Below, piece after piece: positions 54,066-63,802 of a stretch of 64,000 nt of DNA. Each line of letters begins with the position of its first letter. The first letter of the stretch is position 1. The stretch is from NCBI RefSeq assembly GCF_009663395.1, contig NZ_QKNW01000002.1, positions 117,533 through 181,532 on the forward strand, in the 5' to 3' direction. Origin of the DNA: Halosegnis longus. Its GTDB lineage: Archaea > Halobacteriota > Halobacteria > Halobacteriales > Haloarculaceae. A program made the translations under genes and the position numbers. The notes under the pieces are model-generated. The model was not told the DNA's origin, made no database searches, and saw only the letters and a list, made by a program, of their open reading frames with translations.

Positions 54066-55223
54066 TCAGATCTTGTCCAGCAAGTTTGTCTTCTTTTCCT
54101 CAAATTCCTCATCTGAGAGGACGCCAGCGTCGTGGAGCTCTTTGATGTTTTTCAATTGTTCCGTCGGATCTGGGGATGACCCTGCTGCCGATTGGTTTTC
54201 ATCTCTCACCTCACTTTTTCGCTGGCGAATGAAATCTTTTGCTGCTTTCGTGTTTTCCGCATCCCGTGTGTTGATTTCGTATGTTCGACCATGGGATTGA
54301 ATCTTGAGATACTTTGTTGCTAATCCCTTGTTGAAGTCAACACCGCCCATATCCTCGTAGGCGAGACTCTTCGTGTCATCTCCCATCAACTTTTGAGGAA
54401 CAACCGTCAGCACCCGCCGATCAGTCACCGCACTCCGAACAGTACCCGTTAACGACCCCTTTCGATCATCACTGTTTCCTCCTTCAATTGAGATACTGGC
54501 TCCCCTCAGTATGTAGTGGACTTGCTCGTCAGGGTCCAGATATTCCTCAATAGCTGCAAGATCCTCTGCACGAATGTCACCCGTTGCATTAGCGATTTGC
54601 TCTGCGTAGTCGTCGGCTGAATTCGATGCAGCTTCGTCATTGGGTTCCGCTTCACTAGACACATCTGGAGCCTCATCTGGAGACCCTGCTGCAATCTCAA
54701 TCCCATCTTCCGGAGTCGCACGGGTCGATTCAAATAGATACGCAGACACTGCTTCGATATCGTCGTCATCGTAGATATTTGCAATTGGGAATGTGATTTG
54801 AGAGTCGGCTATCCCAATCGATATCTCGTGTGCACCGACGCCTCCAAGTTCATACTCAACCCCGTCAATGTCGTCAAGCGAAACGTCCAGTGTCTGGTCT
54901 CCGTTTTGATTGGCTGTAACCGTCAGCCAACGATCGTCAGTAATCAGATACATCGTCATGCCAGTTCCCGATTTCTCCGGCATCGTAAGGGAGCTTGATC
55001 CACTTACGCTCGGGCCCTTGTTTCTCGCGGCTAAAATGAAGTGTGGCTGTTCTCCCTCGTTCAGATACTCCACCAGTGGATCGTCATGGAGATATCTCGA
55101 CATTCGCCCGGGCTTCAGTTTCGTGAGTCGCTCCTCGGTAACAGAGTCGTGGGCGGCATTCGTGATAAGCTCCTCAACAGAGTCATCGACATCGTCATCC
55201 TCCCCACTGCTAAAGATCCCCAT
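54066..55223 (-). CDS. tandem PH-like domain protein with C-terminal SHOCT motif
   Basis: 385 residues. Two bacterial PH-like domains are suggested at about 55-165 (EGEQPHFILAARNKG, MTMYLITDDRWLTVTA) and 225-320 (PDEQVHYILRGASISI, SAVTDRRVLTVVP). The end is a SHOCT helix pair (LKNIKELHDAGVLSDEEFEEK). An acidic linker separates the PH units. SHOCT/PH proteins are common in archaea as oligomerising or membrane-associated modules; a direct function is unknown. It is single, convergent with no partner. Confidence 0.75.
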   Translation of the reverse strand: MGIFSSGEDDDVDDSVEELITNAAHDSVTEERLTKLKPGRMSRYLHDDPLVEYLNEGEQPHFILAARNKGPSVSGSSSLTMPEKSGTGMTMYLITDDRWLTVTANQNGDQTLDVSLDDIDGVEYELGGVGAHEISIGIADSQITFPIANIYDDDDIEAVSAYLFESTRATPEDGIEIAAGSPDEAPDVSSEAEPNDEAASNSADDYAEQIANATGDIRAEDLAAIEEYLDPDEQVHYILRGASISIEGGNSDDRKGSLTGTVRSAVTDRRVLTVVPQKLMGDDTKSLAYEDMGGVDFNKGLATKYLKIQSHGRTYEINTRDAENTKAAKDFIRQRKSEVRDENQSAAGSSPDPTEQLKNIKELHDAGVLSDEEFEEKKTNLLDKI

Positions 55224-55325
55224 ACTGTACCGTCGAAGTATCGATATTAATCACTGTTGGTTAGTCACATGGACGACAGACAGATCTGAATTTGTGGCTG
55301 GATGGACCACAGCGTGGACAAATAC

Positions 55326-56597
55326 TCATGCAATCAACGTTGAGACGACGTCATCTAACGCCGTATCCATTGCCTCACAGTAGGCCGCAAACGACTCCGG
55401 CCGCTCACCCGCCACCGGCAGCTCAGCAACGTAGAGCTCACGATCATGTGCCGTCGCTGCCGTACCACGAATTCCCGCCGCCTCGCCCGGATACACTAAC
55501 ACACCCGGCGTATCCGTGTGTTGCTGATACGCCAGCATCTGGTAGATGTCGTCGGTACTCGGTGCCCAGTCACCACCCCCATCCAACAGCTTCCATTTCG
55601 CATCAAGCACGAGCTGGGGCGTGCCGGCATCGTCGACAATCACTGCATCGGGCTCCGGCCGCACCGAGAAGTCACCGGTCAGGAAATCAGGGAACCCAGC
55701 TGCATACCCTGTCTGAACCATGTACTCGCCGGCTGCCGCGGTCACCGCCCGCTCGACCGCCGCCTCAAACTGATCGTACATCCGAAGCAATAGCGTGTAG
55801 CCACGCCCCTCGCCCGGCGCCAGATCTTCAACGAATACATTTGCGAGGACAAGCCGCGTGAGCCGCAGGATATCGTCGTAATGGTCCGTGAGCCGCGTCA
55901 GCTTGATCCCATCGAGCTCGTGGGATGCAACCTCACGCAGTGTCACATCGCGTCTGAGCGCCTGCACATGGCCGCGGAGTCGTTGCTGCAAGTCAGGCGA
56001 CTCTGCCCCGCGCAAGAGCGTCTGTGCAGCCGCCAACACTGCCTGATTAAGTGGCGTATCACGCGTCAGCGTCTCATAGTCGCATTCGAACGTAGGGGCG
56101 GCCGGTCCCTGTTGCTGGAGCTGTCGTTGCAATGCAAGCTGGCCGCGTAGATGCCGTTCGGTTCCCTGGCGACGCTGATACTCACTGGCGAGCCCCTGGC
56201 GACGCACCCGCGTCAGCTCCTCGGCAAACAACATTCCAAGCAGATCGACGAACGTTGTGCCGGCCGCAATGTCCGCCGCTTCATCCACCGTCGACATCGT
56301 GGATGTCGTACTGTATGAGAGCAACTGCAGCAAGGCGGTCCCTGTCACCTTCGGCTGAATATGAATCGGCGGGCCATCGGGAAGTGCAATCACCCCCGCG
56401 TGCCCGGTCGTCGAGAGCTGATACTCTCCCGTCGCCAGCTCAGTCAGCTCGATTCGGTTGTCGTCGGCTAAGTCACGCAACAGCTCCAGATCAGCCGTTG
56501 AGGGAGTGAGGACAGCCGAGTCATGTGTCTCCGCAAGCCGCAGCCATCGGCCATCAACAGCCGCCGGGACGAACGGCGACGCGGTGCTATTCGCCAT
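55326..56597 (-). CDS. mcrC: McrC-type nuclease subunit (canonical)
   Basis: 423 residues from MANSTASPF; the upstream frame overlaps mcrB and is rejected. The McrC pattern is clear: a helical middle (EYQRRQGTERHLRGQLALQR, LNQAVLAAAQTLLRG), the catalytic PD-(D/E)XK core RPEPDAVIVDD and LVLDAKWKLLDGG, then the partner helix DDIYQMLAYQQH. It begins inside the last codons of mcrB (11-bp overlap), so both subunits are co-translated. It should cut DNA when driven by the McrB NTPase. Confidence 0.9.
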   Translation of the reverse strand: MANSTASPFVPAAVDGRWLRLAETHDSAVLTPSTADLELLRDLADDNRIELTELATGEYQLSTTGHAGVIALPDGPPIHIQPKVTGTALLQLLSYSTTSTMSTVDEAADIAAGTTFVDLLGMLFAEELTRVRRQGLASEYQRRQGTERHLRGQLALQRQLQQQGPAAPTFECDYETLTRDTPLNQAVLAAAQTLLRGAESPDLQQRLRGHVQALRRDVTLREVASHELDGIKLTRLTDHYDDILRLTRLVLANVFVEDLAPGEGRGYTLLLRMYDQFEAAVERAVTAAAGEYMVQTGYAAGFPDFLTGDFSVRPEPDAVIVDDAGTPQLVLDAKWKLLDGGGDWAPSTDDIYQMLAYQQHTDTPGVLVYPGEAAGIRGTAATAHDRELYVAELPVAGERPESFAAYCEAMDTALDDVVSTLIA

Positions 56598-58866
56598 CAA
56601 CAAGCGCCCGGAGACTGGCGCGTAAGGCAGCCGCCTCGGTTTGTGACTCACCCGGGGCACCAAACACATCGCGAATGTGTTCGCGGTCTAGATCAAACAG
56701 TGGGAGCGCCGCCGCTGGGGTGAAGAGCGTCCCGATCAGCTCATCAAACGCCCCAAAGAAGTACTCCTCGAGGAGTGGCAACAGCTCATATTTCCAGGCG
56801 CGAATGAAGTCAGCCTCTGTCGTACAGTCAAACAGATACGAGTGGCCCAGCTGCTTGCCACGGCCCAGATCCTGCCGGGCACGAATCCGCGCGTTCAGCT
56901 CGGCCACCGCACGGATCGAGAGTGCCGCTAACCCACGTTCGGTGTCCTCTCCAAGGGCTTCCGTCACCGCTTGCTCGGTCGCAAAGCCATGCTCCTCACG
57001 CAAGGCATCATACGACGGCGGGAAGTGCAGAAAGCCAAAGCGACGCCGAATCGCTGCATCAATGAGCGCAATCGACCGGTCGGCGGTGTTCATCGTCCCG
57101 ATGATGTACACGTTCGACGGAATCGAAAACGGTGTATCCGAGTGGGCCAGCTGCACCGACTGTTCGTTACGGGCGCCGGCGCGCTTGTCTGCCTCCAATA
57201 GCGTCACTGTCTCACCCAGGATGCTGGCGAGATTGCCGCGGTTGATTTCGTCGATGATGAAGACATAGCGTGGCTCACTATCCATGTCTGCGGCCGTCGT
57301 TCCCTCCTGGCCATCCCACGCCAGCGTTCCCTCGCAAAATCGCTTGAACACGCCATCATCAAGCTCGTAATGGATATCGCCATCCCGGCTCCTCGCCGTC
57401 ACCCCCTCGATGAAGTCCTCATAACTAAACGAGGGATGGAACGTGGTGAGCTGGACTTGCTCGTTCGTCTGTCGCGTCCCTGGCTGTTCGTTGAGCCACC
57501 ACTCAGCGAATTCAGTCGCATGGAACGTTTTGCCCGTGCCTGGTGGGCCATGCAGAATGACTTGGCCCGTTGATTCCAGTTGATCTGCCAACCGCCGATA
57601 GCGGTCCGGAACATCACGGTCGGTCACCGCATCGACAAACTCGGGAATCGAGCCGAATTTCTCCGTGAGTAACGCCATTGCATCATCATTTGGGGTGGTG
57701 AATCCCTGTTGGGCGTAGTTCGGTGCGTAATCGAGGATGGCATTCATCTCCTTGCGATCTAACGCTAACGGCCGCACATCGCCAAGATAGAAGATCTGTG
57801 TGAAGGTATCGCCACTCGCGTCAACATTCTCCTCCCAGATTTCGTTCCCGAGCGTGGTGTTTTGCTCCTGGGCAATCACGGTGCCCGCGTACTGGAACGC
57901 GCCGGACCGATAGAGGAGTAACACGTCGCCGTTTGCGACGGTTGGTCCACCATCTCCATCGCTGGTATTCCCCCACACTGGCACCGCATCCGTCTCCCCG
58001 TCAACGGGCAACTCGATAGCAGAGTGTGCCTCGATCGTCTCGCGGGGGACAGGATCACCAACGGTTCGCTCGAGATTGTCGCTTTGCGACCCCGCCGCAA
58101 CAAGCCAGAGGGTCGGATTATCGGCGGTTGGTGGGTCCTCTGGAGGGTCAGAGATTTCATCGGGATCATACCGATCCCGGTAGCGGTATCGCATGAGAGC
58201 GTACTCCAGCTCCCACAGCGTCGGATCCGTGTCTCGATGTGAGGCGATCGTATCCCGACAGCTCCGAATCGTGAGCCAAAACGATCGATATCGGTCGGGA
58301 TATCCTCCAGTCTCTGCCCACAAATTCAGCTCCGACAAGGCATCCCGCTCCGTCTTGTAGTAGGCTGGCACCGTATTCGGGGCTTGCACATGCCACAGCC
58401 AGGAGAGAAACATCGGCACATATCCGGCGCTTGGCCGCTTATTGGCGTCGTCAAACGTATCGCGGAACAGCTCCAGATGCTCACAAAGCCGCTCGATTTG
58501 CTCGCTTGCGACAGTTGGGGTCGCGGGCGGCTCAACGACATCGCGTAACATCGATGTCGTCTGGTCGACGGTCCCTGTCGTCTCCGCGGCATTCACCAGC
58601 TGGTTGAAAAACATCTGCGAGCCACCCGAAAAGCCCCAATAGTCGATGCGGCGTGACTCAGTATCGATTTTTCCACGAAACCCATCCATCGAGAGGGAGC
58701 CGTTGCGGAATCGCTCTAAGAGCTCTGTGATGGCATTTAGTCGCTTCTCGCGTGCGGATTTGGGTGCCTTGAAATCGCGCTTGTTTCCATCGCCATCAAT
58801 ATATTCGGACTCCTCAGCAAATGCATCCCAGGCGTCGAGAAGGTGTTCTTGCTGCTCCGCGTTCAT
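56587..58866 (-). CDS. mcrB: McrB-type NTPase with internal EVE-like modified-base reader
   Basis: 759 residues. Residues 1-250 are helical. About 255-400 looks like an EVE/PUA domain (LWLVAAGSQSDNLE, NGDVLLLYRSGAFQYAGTVI, IFYLGDVRPLAL). The AAA+ module has Walker A LHGPPGTGKTFHATEF near 438, the McrB IDEINRGNLASIL signature, and sensor TMNTADRSIALIDAAIRRRFGF. These residues define the GTP-using McrB family. It overlaps mcrC by 11 bp. The system likely restricts DNA with modified cytosines. Confidence 0.9.
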   Translation of the reverse strand: MNAEQQEHLLDAWDAFAEESEYIDGDGNKRDFKAPKSAREKRLNAITELLERFRNGSLSMDGFRGKIDTESRRIDYWGFSGGSQMFFNQLVNAAETTGTVDQTTSMLRDVVEPPATPTVASEQIERLCEHLELFRDTFDDANKRPSAGYVPMFLSWLWHVQAPNTVPAYYKTERDALSELNLWAETGGYPDRYRSFWLTIRSCRDTIASHRDTDPTLWELEYALMRYRYRDRYDPDEISDPPEDPPTADNPTLWLVAAGSQSDNLERTVGDPVPRETIEAHSAIELPVDGETDAVPVWGNTSDGDGGPTVANGDVLLLYRSGAFQYAGTVIAQEQNTTLGNEIWEENVDASGDTFTQIFYLGDVRPLALDRKEMNAILDYAPNYAQQGFTTPNDDAMALLTEKFGSIPEFVDAVTDRDVPDRYRRLADQLESTGQVILHGPPGTGKTFHATEFAEWWLNEQPGTRQTNEQVQLTTFHPSFSYEDFIEGVTARSRDGDIHYELDDGVFKRFCEGTLAWDGQEGTTAADMDSEPRYVFIIDEINRGNLASILGETVTLLEADKRAGARNEQSVQLAHSDTPFSIPSNVYIIGTMNTADRSIALIDAAIRRRFGFLHFPPSYDALREEHGFATEQAVTEALGEDTERGLAALSIRAVAELNARIRARQDLGRGKQLGHSYLFDCTTEADFIRAWKYELLPLLEEYFFGAFDELIGTLFTPAAALPLFDLDREHIRDVFGAPGESQTEAAALRASLRALVDGE

Positions 58867-59013
58867 GATGACTATCCTTCATCGCAGGGTTCCATAGTAG
58901 TTCCCCAGCTGCCGGCCCGCCAATGGCAGGCCGGCACCGACATCTGGCAGACTTGCTCGCCGGTCAGAATACAATCCCACGGGTCTTTGGCTGCCCGGCA
59001 AGTGGCCAGAGCC

Positions 59014-59331
59014 ATGGCCGACTACAAGACTCTCAGTATCGATCCCGCGATCTATCACCGGCTTGCCGACCAGAAACGCGCCAGCGAGAGTTGGAACGAG
59101 CTGTTTGGACGACTCCTGGGGGCGACGGAGGAAGGCCAAGTCCATCTTGACCGCTCAACGTTGGCTGATTTTGACGACGACGAGGAGGGACTTGAGACAG
59201 ACGCCTCCGAGGGTGGAACGGTAGAAGTGCGTGTTCAGGATAGCGATGGCACCGTCGTTGGCAGTACGACAGTACACACCCTCGCGCCGAACGAGCCGGT
59301 GACCGTCGAGGTTGTAGCTCCTGAGGAATAG
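59014..59331 (+). CDS. orphan VapB-like antitoxin
   Basis: 105 residues from MADYKTLSI. The N-terminal KTLSIDPAIYHRLADQKRA with WNELFGRLL matches the haloarchaeal VapB-family antitoxin start. The C-terminal half is an acidic beta tail (VEVRVQDSDGTVVGSTTVHT). No PIN-domain VapC follows, so it is unpaired here. Confidence 0.7.
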   Translation: MADYKTLSIDPAIYHRLADQKRASESWNELFGRLLGATEEGQVHLDRSTLADFDDDEEGLETDASEGGTVEVRVQDSDGTVVGSTTVHTLAPNEPVTVEVVAPEE

Positions 59332-59351
59332 GCAGTCACGGATCCAAGCCG

Positions 59352-62300
59352 TTAGAATTCAAGTGAATAGCTCTCTGCGTCTGGTGCAGTGGACAGTGTT
59401 ATCGAGGCCGTCTCCGCAACAGCATCAGAGCCCAACGGATTCGCGAGCGTCACAATTTCATATTCACTTGCAGCATCGTTCCGCGTCAGCGTGAGATAGA
59501 TGAAGTAGCTGTCACCGTGGTCGCGAGCGGCGCTATACTGATTGCCTTCTAACGTAATACTCGCTGCGTCACTGGTTCGCCCTTTCACCTCGATATATCG
59601 GTCAATGAGGGTGGCGTCCGGCTCTGCAGCCGATAGAAACTCTGTTCGGCGGTCCGCAGTCTCGAAGCTGATAATATCACACCGGTAGGTATCGGTCCCT
59701 TGGATGTCGCCGACACGGATTGGATAGCGTCCTTGTGCTTTCTCAAACTGCATGCATACCTCCTCTGCCCGGTCTCCACCAACTGGCTGTGACGGGCTAC
59801 CACCGCCACCCCCACCGCCCCCACCACCACCGCCTGGGTGCCGCCGTTCTTCGATAGTCGACTGACTCGACGGCTCTCTCGCCGCCGGTTCAACCGTCAT
59901 ATCCTCAGCTGATGGAATGTCTGCAACGATATTCCGCACGGGCCCATCATTGGAGGAAGACGCTGGTGTCGCATCTTCATCAGCGTCGGCTGCATCCTGC
60001 GTCTCTGAATCGGATGATGCCGTGGGTGTATCGTCTGTTTCAGTGGTGGCGTCGTCTGTCGGTGAGGAGTCGGTGGCCGCGTCAGTGGATGTGTCCTGGG
60101 CCTCCGCTTGCTCCGCCTCCGAGGAGGGACTCGATTGTGGCTGCGTACTCTCAGATTGGGATCCTCCCGGTGTGGATGACGGCGAAATACTCGGTGTCGG
60201 ATACTCTACCTCCGACTCAAGGATCTGACGCGCTTCCGCGAGCGTCGATTCATCGCCATCCAAGGCAACAGTGAATGCCGAGGCTGGATCCCTGGCTGAT
60301 GCGAGAATATACACTTTCTCAACTAGATCGACATCCAGGATGGCGGAGAAAATCTCGCCAACAATTCGCTTTAGCTTGTCATTCTGTAGTGGATGTTGCG
60401 TCGACGGAGATGTGTCGGGAACAATATACGCCGTCTCATCGTGAATCAGGAATTCGCCAGACGCTAACGCAACATGAATTTCTTCGCCGTCAACCGTCGC
60501 TGTCGTCGTACAGTCGGTACAAAGCACGACGGAGAGGTTGTCAATCTGTCGTCTCGCGGTTGCTTGCCGTGTTGTATCGGTCCGAAGCGCAAAGACAAAC
60601 GGCTTGAGCTGGTCGATCTGGCGGGTTAGCTGCGTCGCGGCCGCATGTTCAGTGTACGTGGGATCTGCCATTGCGAGATCCTCAGCAGCCAGTGTCTGTA
60701 CACCGAGCCGTGCAGTGACTCGCGACCCCGCTTCACTTGACTTGACATCGACCATCGGATATCGCGCACGCACCGCCTCTGGGAGCGTCTGACTCTGTGG
60801 GAATCGGAGTTCATCAACGGGGTAGTAGCCAGCTGAGCCGTCAAGGGTGCCGTGTAATTGGCCATGTTCGAGAAACTCCTCGTATGCTTTGCCAGCTGGC
60901 TCACCATCTTTCGAGAGCAATTTCGAATAGAGTTTGCGCGCAATCTCCCCGTCAGGATCTGTCTCCGGGAGCTCAGCGACTAGCTCATAGAACGTCTCCC
61001 AGTCGACCGCCTCAAGCGTCTCAGCGACGCCACACTGGGCAAGCGCCTCATGAATCTCTGGCTCGCTATACGCTGCCAGTAGTGGTGCGTCCGTATCGAT
61101 TGCTGGCGTACCAATCGCAGGCGCCAGTTTGTCAAATTGCCGTTCAAACACACACTGCCGCGGAGACAACTGGGCCTGGGATTGGTGCACGCTGAGCCAG
61201 TCTGTTGACTCAAGCTGCCAGATCACGTACGACGGGACCGACTCACTCGACAGCTTCCGGTACTTGTACTGTCCGCCTTGTTTCAGTTTGTAGGTGGCCG
61301 TTGAATCACCGTTGCGACGCCATTGGCTAATCTTCGGTCGCAAGGTGACGACCATCGCAACAATCGCTTCGGAGGATGCATGCGCTAAGACTGCATCCAG
61401 CCGGTCAATTGTCTGGACCTTGGCAAACTGATTGTGGTGACTAATTTCTTCCAGCTCCTCCCGTGTTTGATACGTATTATCACCAAACGAGACTGGGTAG
61501 GTCAATTCGCTGTGGACATACTGAGCGTACGTATCTGGAAGCTCCGCATGTTTCGTGGATGTAATGCGTGGCGTACTGGCGACACCCAACCACTCAAGAA
61601 ACTCTTGCGTCGCTTGTGGAGACGCGTCCTCCGGGACAGAAATCTGTTCGGCGTCGGTGACGAAGGTCTCCGGCGAAAACGACGCGTAAAGCTCCTCAAG
61701 TAACGCACCGTCTGGATATGAGCGACCGAGATACAGCTCTGTTGCCGGTGTTGATTCCCCCGTTCGAGTCGGCAAGGGAATCTTTGTCGAGTCGGGTGGG
61801 GTATTCGATGAGCTCGCAACAGTATACAGACGCCACAGCGCCTCCTGAAGCTGAGTGTGCCACAGCTCTGTGTCTGTTGAGGCATCCTCAAGCTGTCTGG
61901 TCCCCTCTCCCACCGTCTTCTCAAAGATTGATTCAAAACTGTATTCGCGAATGTGGTATGGCTTCAATCGGTCTCGAAGGTCCGGATTCGATTGAACGCC
62001 GAATTGGGTTTTCAGCTCAGCAATGAAGTCATCGGAGAGGAAAACCATCGGCACCCACTCCGGGGGCGTCAATTCGGTATCCTGAGGTTGGAGAAAGGCT
62101 CGCGTTTCCGGCGAGATCAAATTGCCATTGCTATCGACGAGGAGCGTCGGACGGGCGTCCTCTGTAATCAGCTCATTGGAGAGTAATTTGTCCAAAATCG
62201 CAGCTCGCTGTGGGAGTGACAGCGAGTTACTGATTTGGTCAAATTTGGTCTTGATTGCCGTGTCTGCGAGGCGTGGCACACCCATCTCAGCAATCGCAGT

Positions 62301-63710
62301 TTGGATACGCGCCGAGTCTGCATAGCGGCAGACGTCGCTGAACGCCTCATATTCCACTAAGCCCGTGAAGTCAGCCGGCAATCGAGAAACCGCATCTGGG
62401 CGAGCGAGCCCGCCGCCATAGACCGGAAGCACCGGCTGTGTTGCCATCTGCTCATACACTGTCTCCAGAAACGTGGCCCCGCCTCGCGTCGTTCCTAACT
62501 CGTTGAGTGACTCGCCCACCGCTGCGTCGGCCGCCACAATGTCGACGCCACGCCATTCATTCGCTGGATCACTCAGCCGGGTCGCAGTCGCAACGAGCTG
62601 TGCCGCAAGCTTCTGGGCAATATACCAGTTGACGTCAGAATCGACCAGTCGATTCCGATCATCTGTTACCTCGAAGGTGGCGTGGCCAAGTAACGGAAAT
62701 GGAAATGCCACCTTCGTTGGGAAATAGACACACAGCTCTCGCGACAAATATGACTCATCAATACCCGCTTCCGGGACAGCAATCGCGGTTTCATACTCGT
62801 CAGACGGCAGCTGAGAGGTATCATACTCTTCAGGGAGCGTGCCGGTTCGTCGGTCAAGCGTCCATTTGGTCGTTGTCTCTTCGGTCGTGATTTCTACCCG
62901 CTCGCCATGCTCTCTCGTGAATGTCCACTCGACGCATCGCTCGGGACTCTCGATTGTCAACCCGGTAAGAGCAGTGAGGAACAGCAGCATCTCGGGGTTG
63001 AGATCGGCAATTTCTCGCTGCGCTTCAGTGACGGCAGCGTCATCCTGGAGCGGGAGCCCGACGACCGTGTCATAGCCTTCCTTTCGAAGTTCCGTCGCAC
63101 GATCATACACCGTCTCTAACTGCGTCCCTGCCACATTTGCCTCCGTAAGGTGTTTTGGAACACTCAACAGTGGGATGGGCACATCATTTCCATTTGCTTC
63201 CATCTGACTCGCCACATCGTCTACCTCCTGCTTCTGGTCGCGGAGCTCGGTCAGAAAGTCGCCTGCAATGTGTTCAGAAAAGCCGAGTGAGAGTGAGCCA
63301 CTGAGAATCGCAATGTCACTGGTCCAATTCAAAAGCGCACGGAAGCCGAGCCCCTTCGCTCCGATCGTCTCATCATCAAATTCCTTCGGGCTTAGATCCG
63401 CCAGCATGAGCGATTCCACGCCATCTGTGTGAAATGGCTCTCCCGTATTCGCGATATAGAGATGCGATTCCGTTTGTTCAATGTACAGCTCGCCGACATC
63501 GCTTTCTCCAGCTGGGGCTTGGGCGGCCGCATCGTTGGCATTCTGAATAAGCTCAAGCAAGACACGACGGGAGTACCCCTGTTTCGATGATTGCTCGCGG
63601 TTCGAATCAGCGCGAAGTCGAGGAGCTCGGTTGCTGTAATCATCTCGAACCTCCGCCCGCTTGTCACCAATCCATTGTTCCCACTCGTCCGCAGAAAGAG
63701 ACTCAGCCAT
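59352..63710 (-). CDS. giant GHKL (Hsp90-like) ATPase with DUF3883 nuclease-like C-terminus
   Basis: 1452 residues. N-terminal GHKL ATPase motifs: N-box ELIQNANDA at 53-61, G1 IANTGEPF near 86, G2 IGAKGLGFRA near 116-125, as in sacsin/Hsp90-like proteins. A long middle of repeated helical segments follows. A Ser/Thr/Asp/Glu-rich linker (about 1160-1290) ends in a run of twelve glycines, then a DUF3883/PD-(D/E)XK-like domain with the IEVKGRTSDAASITL motif near 1368. Similar proteins occur in restriction and BREX-like loci and may couple DNA sensing to cleavage. It is upstream of, and on the same strand as, nothing else in the window except the RecB-like gene. Confidence 0.85.
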   Translation of the reverse strand: MAESLSADEWEQWIGDKRAEVRDDYSNRAPRLRADSNREQSSKQGYSRRVLLELIQNANDAAAQAPAGESDVGELYIEQTESHLYIANTGEPFHTDGVESLMLADLSPKEFDDETIGAKGLGFRALLNWTSDIAILSGSLSLGFSEHIAGDFLTELRDQKQEVDDVASQMEANGNDVPIPLLSVPKHLTEANVAGTQLETVYDRATELRKEGYDTVVGLPLQDDAAVTEAQREIADLNPEMLLFLTALTGLTIESPERCVEWTFTREHGERVEITTEETTTKWTLDRRTGTLPEEYDTSQLPSDEYETAIAVPEAGIDESYLSRELCVYFPTKVAFPFPLLGHATFEVTDDRNRLVDSDVNWYIAQKLAAQLVATATRLSDPANEWRGVDIVAADAAVGESLNELGTTRGGATFLETVYEQMATQPVLPVYGGGLARPDAVSRLPADFTGLVEYEAFSDVCRYADSARIQTAIAEMGVPRLADTAIKTKFDQISNSLSLPQRAAILDKLLSNELITEDARPTLLVDSNGNLISPETRAFLQPQDTELTPPEWVPMVFLSDDFIAELKTQFGVQSNPDLRDRLKPYHIREYSFESIFEKTVGEGTRQLEDASTDTELWHTQLQEALWRLYTVASSSNTPPDSTKIPLPTRTGESTPATELYLGRSYPDGALLEELYASFSPETFVTDAEQISVPEDASPQATQEFLEWLGVASTPRITSTKHAELPDTYAQYVHSELTYPVSFGDNTYQTREELEEISHHNQFAKVQTIDRLDAVLAHASSEAIVAMVVTLRPKISQWRRNGDSTATYKLKQGGQYKYRKLSSESVPSYVIWQLESTDWLSVHQSQAQLSPRQCVFERQFDKLAPAIGTPAIDTDAPLLAAYSEPEIHEALAQCGVAETLEAVDWETFYELVAELPETDPDGEIARKLYSKLLSKDGEPAGKAYEEFLEHGQLHGTLDGSAGYYPVDELRFPQSQTLPEAVRARYPMVDVKSSEAGSRVTARLGVQTLAAEDLAMADPTYTEHAAATQLTRQIDQLKPFVFALRTDTTRQATARRQIDNLSVVLCTDCTTTATVDGEEIHVALASGEFLIHDETAYIVPDTSPSTQHPLQNDKLKRIVGEIFSAILDVDLVEKVYILASARDPASAFTVALDGDESTLAEARQILESEVEYPTPSISPSSTPGGSQSESTQPQSSPSSEAEQAEAQDTSTDAATDSSPTDDATTETDDTPTASSDSETQDAADADEDATPASSSNDGPVRNIVADIPSAEDMTVEPAAREPSSQSTIEERRHPGGGGGGGGGGGGSPSQPVGGDRAEEVCMQFEKAQGRYPIRVGDIQGTDTYRCDIISFETADRRTEFLSAAEPDATLIDRYIEVKGRTSDAASITLEGNQYSAARDHGDSYFIYLTLTRNDAASEYEIVTLANPLGSDAVAETASITLSTAPDAESYSLEF

Positions 63711-63802
63711 TCGTATGCCTCGTTCGAGGCACCGTGGGTATGAAACGATGGTGGCAGTGTGTCATTCTGGCGGCCCACAGCCGGATGACCGGCTTGCGGT
63801 CC

